Part shown: positions 26,730 through 36,150 of the stretch, piece after piece | Numbering within the stretch: the stretch's first letter is position 1 | Layout of the letters: each line of letters starts with the position of its first letter | Assembly: GCA_021773015.1 (NCBI GenBank) | Contig: JAJFKW010000001.1 | Coordinates: forward strand, 1,116,001-1,180,000 | Origin: Woeseia sp. | GTDB taxonomy: Bacteria > Pseudomonadota > Gammaproteobacteria > Steroidobacterales > Woeseiaceae | Direction: 5' to 3' | Length of the DNA stretch: 64,000 nt | Translations under genes and position numbers: made by a program | Notes under the pieces: model-generated | What the model saw: the letters and a program-made list of their open reading frames with translations, nothing else | Databases searched by the model: none | What the model was told of the DNA's origin: nothing

Positions 26730-27788
26730 CTAGTCCGGTAAGCCAAGTCTCTCATGCATAACCGGGCTGGTCGTCGTGTACTGAACGTGCACTTTCTTCT
26801 CTGGCTCGATGCGTTGCTTGATAGCGAACGCCGCTAGCGCGGCCTCGTGAAAACCGCACAATATGAGTTTTTTCTTGCCTGGATAAAAATTGATGTCGCC
26901 GACCGCATATATTCCCGGCTCCGACGTTTCGAACTTCTCGGTATCAACGTTAATTGTCTTTCGGTTTATGTCCAAACCCCATTCGGCGATCGGACCAAGC
27001 TTCGGCGCGAGACCAAAGAAAATCAGAATTTGATTGGCCGGCAATTCGTGCGTTGTGTCGTCTTTCGATTTTACCGAGATCGACGTTACTTGACCCTCAG
27101 CGCCTTCGACTGCACTCGCTTTGGCATTTTCGATAATTCGCAGTTTTCCGGCATTGGCTAGTGCACGCATTTTCTCTACTGATGCCGGCGCTGCACGGTA
27201 TTCGTCTCGGCGATGGACGAGCGTCATCGACTTGGCTCGCTCGCACAATTCAAGCACCCAATCTAACGCCGAATCGCCGCCACCCAAAATAACAAGATCC
27301 TTGTCTGTAAATTGCGTTGGATTGCGCACACGATAGTGAATCGAGTGATCAACATAATTGTCGAGATCCGCAAGCCGCAACGGACGGGGTTGAAATGACC
27401 CCACACCACCCGCAATGACAACAGCCTTCGCCGAAAACTGTTTCCCGGCCGAGGTCGCCACCAAAAAACGATCGTCGCTCTGGCGGGCAACCGTCGATAC
27501 CTCCTCACCAAGGTGCATACCACAGCCAAACGGTTCAATTTGCGCCAATAAATTATTGGTAAGCTCGTCGCCGGTACAGACAGGTATCGCCGGAATGTCA
27601 TATATCGGTTTGTCTGGATACAGCTCTGAACATTGCCCGCCAGGCTGGCGGATTGAGTCGATTATCTCCGCCTTCAGGCCCAATAACCCAAGCTCAAATA
27701 CCTGAAACAGACCACACGGCCCCGCACCGACAATAACGACATCTGTATTGATCACAGCAAACCCCGAACACGGCGCTTGTCGCGCCAT
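26730..27788 (-). CDS. Thioredoxin-reductase-like ferredoxin/flavodoxin-NADP+ reductase (type 2 FNR)
   Basis: A 352-residue flavoprotein of the YumC-like FNR2 family. VVIVGAGPCGLFQVFELG binds FAD, LVILGGGDSALDWVLEL binds NADPH, and IYAVGDINFYPGKKKLILCGFHEAALAA is the C-terminal FAD segment. There is no CxxC redox pair as in true thioredoxin reductase. It moves electrons between NADPH and ferredoxin or flavodoxin. It is the first gene of the amino-acid operon; no ferredoxin or oxygenase is adjacent, so its partner is unknown. The ATG at 27788 is preferred over an upstream TTG. Confidence 0.82.
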   Translation of the reverse strand: MARQAPCSGFAVINTDVVIVGAGPCGLFQVFELGLLGLKAEIIDSIRQPGGQCSELYPDKPIYDIPAIPVCTGDELTNNLLAQIEPFGCGMHLGEEVSTVARQSDDRFLVATSAGKQFSAKAVVIAGGVGSFQPRPLRLADLDNYVDHSIHYRVRNPTQFTDKDLVILGGGDSALDWVLELCERAKSMTLVHRRDEYRAAPASVEKMRALANAGKLRIIENAKASAVEGAEGQVTSISVKSKDDTTHELPANQILIFFGLAPKLGPIAEWGLDINRKTINVDTEKFETSEPGIYAVGDINFYPGKKKLILCGFHEAALAAFAIKQRIEPEKKVHVQYTTTSPVMHERLGLPD

Positions 27789-27894
27789 TACCAATATGTT
27801 GCGGAGAATCTAGCGTATTACGCGCGTAAATGCGCAACTAATTTTCGCTCGATCAGGCGTTGCGGAAGCTGAATATTTGCCGATACACTGACGC

Positions 27895-28143
27895 TTACCC
27901 TGTGACCTCGACGAAGTTCGAGAGAAATTCCAGCCCCTTACGAAGTTGTTGCCGGTCAATGGATTGCGGTGTAATGGTTTTGTAGTCGGCGACAACCCAG
28001 CGCAACTCGTGCTGATCGCAGTAGGCCCACAATAATCGACCTATTTTCCATACATTGCTGTGCGTTCCACAGTGTGGACAAGTCTTTAGCTCGCGACGGC
28101 GATCAAGTGGGAATGGCAGTACGTTGTGGTCAGTGGTCGTCAT
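27895..28143 (-). CDS. Small hypothetical zinc-ribbon-like protein
   Basis: An 82-residue soluble protein with CPHCGTHSN near residue 22 and YCDQHELRWV about 20 residues later, giving a CxxC...CxxH set that could bind zinc. The Trp-rich middle (VWKIGRLLWAYC) and a helical end follow. No family is recognised. The ATG at 28143 is preferred; the frame opens 10 codons earlier. Confidence 0.5.
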   Translation of the reverse strand: MTTTDHNVLPFPLDRRRELKTCPHCGTHSNVWKIGRLLWAYCDQHELRWVVADYKTITPQSIDRQQLRKGLEFLSNFVEVTG

Positions 28144-28376
28144 TTGGAAATCACTCCAAGCGGTTGCCACCATTACAGCTGTGCGTGGTCAGTCGGTACC
28201 GTGATCAGCGTCTCACAGCATCCAATCAGGGGTACACTTGAGCGAAGTTTTGAGACTTAGATCGCCGAATCGGAGACGAATTCGCACCAGTTACGGCCAC
28301 TGCCGGTACCACTCGGCAGCATGTAGAGGTTAAACTTCGCATTCGAAAATATCTGTACCGTCGAAGAGGATCCCAA

Positions 28377-29288
28377 ATGCATAGTCGATTCGCACCAGTT
28401 CTGGTATTGGCAGCCGCCACTTTTCTCGCAGCCTGCCAACCCGCGGCAGAGAATACCGAGGAGATTGCCGACGCGTCGTCCGCAAATTCGGCGAGCACTA
28501 ACAATTATGAAAGCCTAGCAACCGTACTGGCAGCACAACCCACTGAGGTCGTGGCGCGTTACCAATACCGGCATCCGCAGGAGACACTTGAGTTCTTCGA
28601 GTTGCAGCCGGGAATGACCGTGCTCGAAGCCCTGCCAGGCGGTGGCTGGTACAGCAAATTGCTGCTGTCCTACCTTGGCACGGATGGAAAGCTGATCGGC
28701 GCCGATTACGCGCAGGAAATGTGGCCAAAATTCTCCTGGGCGAGTGAAGAATTCGTTCAAGAGCGTACAACTTGGATCGCAGATTGGACCGCCAAGGCGG
28801 CGACCTGGGGCAACTCAGATAGTGCTCACATTGAAGCATTCAAACTGGGCTCCATGCCCGATGAGCACATTGCCACAGCCGATCGCGTGCTATTTATTCG
28901 CGCATTGCACAATTTGGCAAGGTTTGAAGACGATGGTGGCTACCTCAGCAAGGCATTAGCTGACGCCTATGCGGCGCTGAAGCCCGGCGGACTGCTCGGG
29001 GTCGTTCAACATCAAGCAGCAGACACGATGTCCGATGCGTTTGCAGACGGCAGTCGCGGCTACTTGAAAAAGGCTTTCGTTATCGAGAAGTTGGAACAGT
29101 CGGGTTTCGAGTATCTAGGCGGTCTCGGAATTAATCATAATCACAATGATCAGCCGTCTGAGGACGACATCGTCTGGCGATTGCCGCCAACTTTCGATGG
29201 TGCCGAAGAAGGGTCTGCACTTCGTGAGGAACTCACGGCAGTAGGCGAGTCGAATCGAATGACCTTAAAATTCCGCAAACCTGAATAA
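28377..29288 (+). CDS. Lipoprotein class I SAM-dependent methyltransferase-like protein
   Basis: A 303-residue protein with lipobox LAAC (Cys20) followed by a low-complexity linker and a Rossmann methyltransferase-like domain (VLEALPGGGWYSKLLLSYLG as SAM loop, ALKPGGLLGVVQHQ as the post-strand-4 motif). It resembles the predicted exported methyltransferases of COG4798. SAM is not expected outside the cytoplasm, so the lipoprotein signal is odd and either the fold is re-used or the protein faces the cytoplasm. GAGGA precedes the ATG. An MBL hydrolase follows 22 bases downstream. Confidence 0.75.
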   Translation: MHSRFAPVLVLAAATFLAACQPAAENTEEIADASSANSASTNNYESLATVLAAQPTEVVARYQYRHPQETLEFFELQPGMTVLEALPGGGWYSKLLLSYLGTDGKLIGADYAQEMWPKFSWASEEFVQERTTWIADWTAKAATWGNSDSAHIEAFKLGSMPDEHIATADRVLFIRALHNLARFEDDGGYLSKALADAYAALKPGGLLGVVQHQAADTMSDAFADGSRGYLKKAFVIEKLEQSGFEYLGGLGINHNHNDQPSEDDIVWRLPPTFDGAEEGSALREELTAVGESNRMTLKFRKPE

Positions 29289-29310
29289 TCAACAAAATTG
29301 GAGAAAACCT

Positions 29311-30207
29311 ATGCGCCGATTTGTGTGGCCAACGTTTGCAATCTTATTGTGCAGCTCACTTTGTGCGAGCGCTCAAAATGACGGCATAACCCTAAAGGCA
29401 ACCGAAGTGGCCGAGGGCCTGATTATGCTGCAGGGCGAAGGCGGCTTTACGGGTGGCAATATTTCACTCTCCGTCGGCGACGATGGCGTGATTCTCATCG
29501 ATGGCGGCTTGGAGAACTATACGCAAATGCTGCTGGACGCAATCGCCGTGCATACCGACAACCCGGTTGACTACGTCATTAACACACATGTTCATGGTGA
29601 TCACATCGGTGCGAATGCAGCACTATTTCTATCCGGGGCTACCGTGGTAGCGCATGATAATATTCGTACACGACTTCTGGATTCCGGCTGGCAAACTCGG
29701 GACGGAAAACGCCCCGCGACCGTCGGTGAACTTCCGCAAATTACATTCTCGGATGCCATGACGTTCCATTTGAATGGCCGCACCGCCAAAGTAATACATC
29801 TGGCGAGCGGGCACACTGACGGAGATGCGATTGTTCATTACGCTGAGTTGAATGTGTTGCATGCGGGCGATTACTTTTTTAATGGCCTCTTCCCGTTCGT
29901 CGATCTTGACTCAGGCGGCAGCGTCGCTGGATTCATTGCGGGAATGGAAAAAATACTGAGTCTGTCGGACGAACATACGAAAATCGTTCCCGGTCACGGT
30001 CCGCTCGCTGGAAAAGCAGATTTGCAACGGGCCGTCGATATGCTGAAAGATGCCGATACTCGAATTGCGGCACTTATCGAGAATGGAAGGACTGCAGAAG
30101 AAATCCGTGCGGAAAATCCGCTTGCCGACTACCACGACGATTGGAATTGGTCATTCATCACGACGGAAGTTATGACTGATACGTTGATTAGATCGAACTC
30201 GAATTAG
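29311..30207 (+). CDS. Exported metallo-beta-lactamase-fold hydrolase
   Basis: A 298-residue MBL-fold protein with a signal peptide (about 1-21). THVHGDHIG (about residues 92-100) is the HxHxDH zinc motif; SGHTDGD, GDYFF and PGHGPL supply the remaining ligands. It is like exported subclass-B3-related or quinoprotein-relay-type hydrolases; the substrate is unknown. GGAGAAAA precedes the ATG. It lies between a lipoprotein methyltransferase and an AbgT transporter on one strand, probably one operon. Confidence 0.83.
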   Translation: MRRFVWPTFAILLCSSLCASAQNDGITLKATEVAEGLIMLQGEGGFTGGNISLSVGDDGVILIDGGLENYTQMLLDAIAVHTDNPVDYVINTHVHGDHIGANAALFLSGATVVAHDNIRTRLLDSGWQTRDGKRPATVGELPQITFSDAMTFHLNGRTAKVIHLASGHTDGDAIVHYAELNVLHAGDYFFNGLFPFVDLDSGGSVAGFIAGMEKILSLSDEHTKIVPGHGPLAGKADLQRAVDMLKDADTRIAALIENGRTAEEIRAENPLADYHDDWNWSFITTEVMTDTLIRSNSN

Positions 30208-30255
30208 CTAGCTTCGCCTATCAGGTCCAATAATAAGAATAACTAAGGATTCGAC

Positions 30256-31803
30256 ATGTCAGATACCAATACCGTCAAGCTTAGCGGAACGGAACGTGCC
30301 CTCGCCTTTGTAGAACGCGTCGGCAATAAATTACCGGATCCAGCCGTGTTATTCATAACTCTGCTCGGTGTGGTCTGGCTATTGTCGTGGTTATTCTCAT
30401 ACGTCACCTATGAAGTGATCGACCCACGCAGCGGCGCACCGCTCGTTGTTTCGAATCAGCTTAGCGCCGCGGCGATGACGACTTTCTTCTCGGTAATGGT
30501 CACGAATTTTGCGCACTTTCATCCGGTGGGAGTAGTGCTGGTAGCCATGCTAGGTATTGGCGTCGCCGAACACAGCGGTTTTATCAATGCCGGGCTGCGC
30601 GCCATGATGGCGGTCACGCCAAAATGGGCGTTGACGCCGATGGTGGTACTGGTCGGCATCGTCAGCCACTCCGCCGTCGATGCAGGTTACGTGTTGGTTA
30701 TCCCACTTGGCGGTATTATTTTTTATGCGGCCGGGCGCCACCCGCTGGCCGGAATCGCGGCGGCGTTTGCGGGTGTCTCTGGCGGCTTTTCGGCCAACTT
30801 CATTCCTTCCGCCCTCGATCCGCTCTTGCAGGGCATTACCCAGGTCGGGGCGCAAATCCTAAATCCCGATTTGGTAGTGAACACACTAAATAATTATTAT
30901 TTCACCTCTGCCTCATCAATATTAATCGTGTTGCTGGGTTGGTTACTAACCGACAAGATCGTCGAACCGCGACTGATGAGCAACGAGGTGGACGGCGACC
31001 TGCAAGATTTACCCACCATGGAGGCGCTCGGCAATCGAGAAAGAAGAGGGTTGCGACTCGCCCTCTTCGCCATGTTGGTTGGCATTATCGTTTTAGTACT
31101 CACGTCTCTGCCCGAAGGATCGGCGTGGCGTGATGGAGACGGCTCGCTTACTTCGTTCACATCACCGCTAATGTCGTCCATCGTGCCGCTAATATTTCTC
31201 TTCTTTCTTTTGCCGGGCTTGGTCTACGGTTTTTCGACAGGGGTGTTCAAGAATTCGCGCGACATGATTGACGGTATGTCTAAGGCGATGACGAGCATGG
31301 CGTACTACCTCGTCATTATGTTCTTCATTGCTCAGTTTGTTTATGCCTTTGGCGAGTCGAATTTAGGCGTGTTGATGGCACTCAAAGGCGCCGCATTCCT
31401 AAAGGCAATGGCGATGCCGGCGGCAATTACCATCACTGGCATTATATTGCTCACCTGCGTAATTAACCTTTTCGTTGGCTCCGCCTCAGGTAAATGGGGA
31501 TTGCTCGCACCCATATTTGTGCCGATGCTCATGCAACTCGGTATTTCACCCGATCTAGCGCAAGCGGCTTATCGTGTGGGCGATTCCAGTACTAATATCA
31601 TCACACCGCTAATGCCATATTTTCCGCTAGTGGTTGTTTTTTGTCAGCGTTACGTGCGGAATACCGGAATAGGAACGGTCACCGCAATGATGCTGCCCTA
31701 CTCAATTACTTTTCTAATCGCCTGGACGGTTTTCTTACTGGGCTATTGGGCACTGGGATTTCCGCTCGGAATTGGAGCCAGTTACGAATACGTTACGCCG
31801 TAG
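30256..31803 (+). CDS. AbgT-family transporter
   Basis: A 515-residue AbgT family membrane protein (p-aminobenzoyl-glutamate transport family). FVERVGNKLPDPAVLF opens it, SHSAVDAGYVLVIPLGG and GGFSANFIPSALDPLL form the hairpin/substrate region, and VGDSSTNIITPLMPYFPLV is the second signature. Members import p-aminobenzoyl-glutamate or export antimetabolites such as sulfonamides. It starts 48 bases after the MBL gene and runs 11 bases into the opposing HD-domain gene. Confidence 0.88.
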   Translation: MSDTNTVKLSGTERALAFVERVGNKLPDPAVLFITLLGVVWLLSWLFSYVTYEVIDPRSGAPLVVSNQLSAAAMTTFFSVMVTNFAHFHPVGVVLVAMLGIGVAEHSGFINAGLRAMMAVTPKWALTPMVVLVGIVSHSAVDAGYVLVIPLGGIIFYAAGRHPLAGIAAAFAGVSGGFSANFIPSALDPLLQGITQVGAQILNPDLVVNTLNNYYFTSASSILIVLLGWLLTDKIVEPRLMSNEVDGDLQDLPTMEALGNRERRGLRLALFAMLVGIIVLVLTSLPEGSAWRDGDGSLTSFTSPLMSSIVPLIFLFFLLPGLVYGFSTGVFKNSRDMIDGMSKAMTSMAYYLVIMFFIAQFVYAFGESNLGVLMALKGAAFLKAMAMPAAITITGIILLTCVINLFVGSASGKWGLLAPIFVPMLMQLGISPDLAQAAYRVGDSSTNIITPLMPYFPLVVVFCQRYVRNTGIGTVTAMMLPYSITFLIAWTVFLLGYWALGFPLGIGASYEYVTP

Positions 31804-32404
31804 ATGCATTTGGTGCGTTGCCGAATTCATCCAAATAAATACTCGATTTTGGTGTACTCAGCACCCGGCGCAGCGCTGGCTCAAAGTCACTCAGTAGCAT
31901 CGATTTATAGCTTGAATCAAAAGAGCATTGGTCATATTTGCGACAAAATTCTTCCGTGTAGTCAAAGTACTCATGACCTTTGAACTGGTCGCGAAGATTT
32001 TTATCCAGCCCAACATATTGAAAAAAGTAATAGCCTTGAAAAATACCGTGCTTATCGACCATCCAGTAGTTTTGCTCTACGACAAACGGTTGCAATATCG
32101 CAGCCGCTATTCCCGCGTGATTCAACGGCCCTAGAGTATCGCCGATATCATGCAACAGTGCGCAGACCACGTATTCGTCGTCACGACCGTCCTCGGCAGC
32201 GCGTGTCGCAGTTTGCAAACTGTGTTCCAATCGGTCGACTGCGAATCCGCCAAAGTCGCTGCGCAACATTTCCATATGCGCAAGCACTCGGTCCGGCAAG
32301 CCCGTAAAATGGTCCAGACTGCTCTTCATTATTATGCCCCACTCCTCAGGCGTGCCGTCGACCATTGCTGCGAACTTAGTTCTAGGCTGTTTATTTGCGG
32401 ACAT
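31793..32404 (-). CDS. HD-domain protein, PhnZ/TmpB-like
   Basis: A 203-residue HD-superfamily protein. RLEHSLQTATRA (His61), LLHDIG (His85-Asp86) and two later His form the metal site. The sequence order recalls the PhnZ/TmpB branch of mixed-valence di-iron oxygenases, which cleave organophosphonates, more than phosphohydrolases. No phosphonate genes are nearby, so the substrate is open. The ATG at 32404 is favoured over the frame start at 32500. Its 3' end overlaps the AbgT gene tail by 11 bases; it is divergent from the RluA-type gene. Confidence 0.72.
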   Translation of the reverse strand: MSANKQPRTKFAAMVDGTPEEWGIIMKSSLDHFTGLPDRVLAHMEMLRSDFGGFAVDRLEHSLQTATRAAEDGRDDEYVVCALLHDIGDTLGPLNHAGIAAAILQPFVVEQNYWMVDKHGIFQGYYFFQYVGLDKNLRDQFKGHEYFDYTEEFCRKYDQCSFDSSYKSMLLSDFEPALRRVLSTPKSSIYLDEFGNAPNASTA

Positions 32405-32450
32405 CGTTTGTCTCCAAATGCATGCTGACCCAAACATGTTGCCAGAATAG

Positions 32451-33299
32451 ATGAACGGCGAAAACAAGCTCGACCCAACAGAGTACAAGGTTGTCGTCAC
32501 CGAACTCGGAACGGATGCCAGAGCGCGGCTAATTCGTGCCAGCGGTCTTAGCGCAAATGTGGTTGCGCATGCGATGGCGAGCGGCGCCGCATGGCTGCGT
32601 AATCGTCACGGCATTCGTAGAATTAGGCGACGTTCTGCAGCGCTCGCGGTCGGTGACGAAATATTCCTCAACTACGATGCGACAGTTCTCGCACAACGTT
32701 GCCCAGATGCGCTGCTAGTCGCAGATGGGGAGCGATGGTCGGTTTGGCACAAACCTGCCGGAATGAGGTCCCAAGGCTCGCGATGGGGCGACCACACGAC
32801 GCTTTCCCGCTTCGCCGAAACCAAACTTACGCCGCAACGCGATGCATTTATCGTGCACCGCCTTGATCTCGCAGCAGAAGGATTGATGCTGTTGGCGCAC
32901 GACAAGGCGGCCGCCGCCAGTCTATCGGCACAGTTCGCCGCCCGTAGTGTTGAGAAGCGCTATCACGTAGCGGTGCATGGGAAATTTCCATCTGCCGATA
33001 CGCCGCAACAGTACCGTGACACGATCGACGGAAAAGCCGCCGACACTACCGCCAAACGCATTCGATTTGATCCGACCGATAACCAGTCAATACTCTCCGT
33101 CTCAATCAAAAGTGGCAGGAAGCACCAGATTCGACGGCATTTGGCGAACGCGGGGTTTCCAGTGGTTGGGGATCGTCTGTACGGATCAATGGTAACCGAG
33201 AAGTCCAAGCTGAAATTGTGTGCGAGTTATCTCGCTTTCGGCGACCCCGCTACGGGCGCGCGAAAAATTTTCCAGCGCCCCGCTGCCGAATGGTTATAA
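32451..33299 (+). CDS. RluA-family pseudouridine synthase
   Basis: A 282-residue RluA-type pseudouridine synthase. HRLDLAAEGLMLLA carries the catalytic Asp; KRYHVAVHGKFP and GRKHQIRRHLANAGFPVVGDRLYG are family signatures. The N-terminal 70 residues look like a degenerate S4-type RNA-binding part. It isomerises a uridine in rRNA or tRNA; the target is unknown. It is divergent from the HD gene by 46 bases and 33 bases upstream of the M20 gene. Confidence 0.85.
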   Translation: MNGENKLDPTEYKVVVTELGTDARARLIRASGLSANVVAHAMASGAAWLRNRHGIRRIRRRSAALAVGDEIFLNYDATVLAQRCPDALLVADGERWSVWHKPAGMRSQGSRWGDHTTLSRFAETKLTPQRDAFIVHRLDLAAEGLMLLAHDKAAAASLSAQFAARSVEKRYHVAVHGKFPSADTPQQYRDTIDGKAADTTAKRIRFDPTDNQSILSVSIKSGRKHQIRRHLANAGFPVVGDRLYGSMVTEKSKLKLCASYLAFGDPATGARKIFQRPAAEWL

Positions 33300-33332
33300 A
33301 ATTAGGCAACCGAAACAAGGACGACGCACACT

Positions 33333-34748
33333 GTGGACAACAAAAAAACTGAATCATTTGTAGACAGCGTTTGGAATGACTCAATCATTCCGGAGATTAG
33401 CGAATATATTAAGATTCCAAATAAGTCACCAATGTTCGACCCTCAATGGGAACAGCACGGATACATGGAGCAAGCGGTGGCAATGCTCGAAGCTTGGAGC
33501 AGCAAGCAACCGATTCGAGACATGCAGGTTGAAATTGTTCGTATCGAAGGTCGGACGCCAGTATTGTTTATCGATATTCCGGGTGCATCCGACGACGTTG
33601 TTGTACTTTATGGCCATTACGATAAGCAACCCGAGTTTACCGGTTGGGAAGAAGGCTTGTCACCGTGGGAACCCACGATACGAGACGGAAAGTTGTACGG
33701 TCGCGGCGGCGCTGACGATGGTTATTCAACATTCGGATCGCTGACCGCAATTCGGGCATTGCAAGAACAGGGAATCGATCACGCCCATTGCGTGGTCCTT
33801 ATTGAGGGTTGCGAAGAAAGTGGCAGTTTTGACCTGCCTTACTACATCGATCTCCTGCAAGACAGGATCGGTTCTCCCGATCTAGTCGTATGCCTTGACG
33901 CAGAGTGCGGCAATTACGACCAGTTGTGGTGCACAACATCCTTGCGCGGAAATCTCACCGGCAATTTGACTGTTGAGGTGCTGACAGAGGGTGTCCATTC
34001 TGGAGCCGCCGGAGGTATCGTTCCCTCAAGCTTTCGGATTCTGCGACAGTTGTTAAGTCATATCGAAGACGAAGTCAGCGGTCACATTCAACTTCCGGCG
34101 CTGCATAGCGAAATTCCACAACAAAGACTCGAACAAGCGTCCATCGCCGCAGAATCGCTCGGCGACTCTGTATATCGGAAATACCCATGGGCAAATGCCG
34201 ATGCTAAACCAGGCGAATCGGCCGTTGAACTACTCCTCAACAACACATGGAGACCTAATCTGACGATTACAGGTGCCGATGGCCTACCAGCGCTGATCAA
34301 CGCGGGCAACGTGATGCTGCCCGGAACGACGCTCAAACTATCGTTTCGACTGCCACCAACTTGCGATGCAGATGACGCGGCAGATGCGGTCAAACGCGCT
34401 TTGGAAAGCAATGTGCCTTCGCTAGTGAAAGCGAACTTCAATATTGACTCCACAATGGCCGGGTGGAACGCGCCGCCAGTTGCCAAATGGCTGGAGGATT
34501 CGATGAACCGCGCGTCGCACGCATTTTTTGGCAAGGAGTCTCTCTACATGGGCACCGGTGGAACGATTCCTTTCATGGGAATGTTGGGCGAAAAGTTTCC
34601 TGAGGCACAATTTTTGGTCACAGGACTCTTGGGACCAAAATCGAACGCCCACGGACCGAACGAATTTCTGCACATCGAAACTGGCAAACGTTTGACGTCA
34701 TGCGTGGCGCAAGTCTTGGAGGATCACTTTAAACGAGAGGTTTCGTAA
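33333..34748 (+). CDS. M20-family metallopeptidase/dipeptidase
   Basis: A 471-residue M20 peptidase. VLYGHYDKQPEFTGW, GRGGADDGYS, EGCEESGS and CLDAECGNYDQ give the His-Asp-Glu-Glu-Asp di-zinc site; GPKSNAHGPNEFL holds the last His. The large insertion domain of dimeric M20 dipeptidases is present. It should hydrolyse a dipeptide or N-acylated amino acid in the cytoplasm; no signal peptide. The start is GTG at 33333 with AAGGA upstream. Confidence 0.86.
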   Translation: MDNKKTESFVDSVWNDSIIPEISEYIKIPNKSPMFDPQWEQHGYMEQAVAMLEAWSSKQPIRDMQVEIVRIEGRTPVLFIDIPGASDDVVVLYGHYDKQPEFTGWEEGLSPWEPTIRDGKLYGRGGADDGYSTFGSLTAIRALQEQGIDHAHCVVLIEGCEESGSFDLPYYIDLLQDRIGSPDLVVCLDAECGNYDQLWCTTSLRGNLTGNLTVEVLTEGVHSGAAGGIVPSSFRILRQLLSHIEDEVSGHIQLPALHSEIPQQRLEQASIAAESLGDSVYRKYPWANADAKPGESAVELLLNNTWRPNLTITGADGLPALINAGNVMLPGTTLKLSFRLPPTCDADDAADAVKRALESNVPSLVKANFNIDSTMAGWNAPPVAKWLEDSMNRASHAFFGKESLYMGTGGTIPFMGMLGEKFPEAQFLVTGLLGPKSNAHGPNEFLHIETGKRLTSCVAQVLEDHFKREVS

Positions 34749-34862
34749 AAACCGCTTAGTCGGTCGACAGCATCTGGTCGCTTAGGTGGAAACATTGGAA
34801 ACAGTAGTCCACACCCATGCGAGCGAATAGGTTGCGACATTTCAAAGTATCGTTTACAACAC

Positions 34863-36122
34863 CTACGCCAATATCTTAGTTGTCGCGATCCATAGAAAAA
34901 ATCCAACGGTAACGGTCAGCCCGATCGTTGTGAAAATACCGTTCCTGAACGCCGCACCTACCCATTGACGGCGTCCGTTTAATAACAACAGTGCGAGCGC
35001 CAGCATGGGGACAAAAAACGCACCGGTTACTGCATAAATTTTCTGTACTTCGCGAAAACTGATGAAAAGCCCGAGCATAGGCACAACAGCAAGTGCGGCA
35101 AGGTAATAGCGATAAAGTGCGGTATTGGCGAGGGACGTCGATTCATTCTGTTGTTCCGCATTTGCTAATGCGGCGTATCTGCGGCGCAACAATCGCCAGC
35201 TATCTGAGAATATGTAGGGTGTTGCCTGCCAGGTTCCAAGCAAGCTGCTAAAAACGGCGCCCGCAGCGCCAATGAGAAAAAGCCATTTCCCGAATGCACC
35301 GAGCGGTCCTGCCAGTTGTTCCGACATCGCAACAATCAGTGTCGCCCCACCACCGGAGAGTTCGAGCTTGCTGCCAATGATAACAACCGATATGCCGAAG
35401 ATGGCAGTCATGAGATAGCCGGTTGCGAGATCGATTCTACAAATGCCCAGATCGCTGCTGTCACTACGACCTTCCTCGCGTATCCAATAGCCGTAACTCA
35501 AGACGGTGACGGTGCCGCCAACGCCCCCGATCAACGCGGTCGTCCAAGTCAATCCTGAACCACCGAAATCTGGAATTGTCGGAATTAACAGCCCCGAAAT
35601 AACGGCGCTCGTTCCCGGCCACACAAGAATAGCTGTCAGTACAACTGTCGCAAACATTAATAGTATGCAGACCGTCATGATCTTTTCGAAAAGCCGATAA
35701 CCGCCGACGTAAACCAGCAGTGCGCCGACAAGACTGCTGAGGATGCCGAAAAACACCTTTCCATGCTGGGCATCTTCGAATATAGGAATCAACGCGTGTA
35801 AGGTTACTCCGCAACCGCTCATCATTGCGGACGCCGTAAAAAAACTCCACAAAAGCAAATACGGAACGAATATCAGCATGGGGACTGGGCCGAGTTTTGC
35901 TGCCACGCCCTCGACGATCGACGTACCCGTGGCAAGCTGCCACCTGGCGATACCCTCCGTGATCAGGAACTTCAGTAACGCGCCGATTATGACCGCCCAC
36001 AGAATTGCCGTGCCCAGAAGGCTACCTGCAAAGCTGCCAGTCGCAAGATCGCCGGTGCCTACACCGGTCGCCGCAACGAGTAATCCTGGGCCCACGATAG
36101 AGAAGAATTTTCGCACATTCAT
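34863..36122 (-). CDS. Nramp-family transporter of a divergent type
   Basis: A 419-residue membrane protein with about 11 helices that matches the Nramp fold (GPGLLVAATGVGTGDLATGS in helix 1, SYGYWIREEGR after helix 6). The hallmark DPGN of helix 1 and MPH of helix 6, which bind Mn2+/Fe2+ in canonical Nramp, are replaced. Related bacterial proteins with GVGxGDL are annotated as Nramp but their cargo is unproven. It converges with the M20 gene and lies downstream of the aldolase terminator, so it is transcribed alone. Confidence 0.82.
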   Translation of the reverse strand: MNVRKFFSIVGPGLLVAATGVGTGDLATGSFAGSLLGTAILWAVIIGALLKFLITEGIARWQLATGTSIVEGVAAKLGPVPMLIFVPYLLLWSFFTASAMMSGCGVTLHALIPIFEDAQHGKVFFGILSSLVGALLVYVGGYRLFEKIMTVCILLMFATVVLTAILVWPGTSAVISGLLIPTIPDFGGSGLTWTTALIGGVGGTVTVLSYGYWIREEGRSDSSDLGICRIDLATGYLMTAIFGISVVIIGSKLELSGGGATLIVAMSEQLAGPLGAFGKWLFLIGAAGAVFSSLLGTWQATPYIFSDSWRLLRRRYAALANAEQQNESTSLANTALYRYYLAALAVVPMLGLFISFREVQKIYAVTGAFFVPMLALALLLLNGRRQWVGAAFRNGIFTTIGLTVTVGFFLWIATTKILA

Positions 36123-36150
36123 ACTGAGCTACTTGTGCAATATTGCGCAC

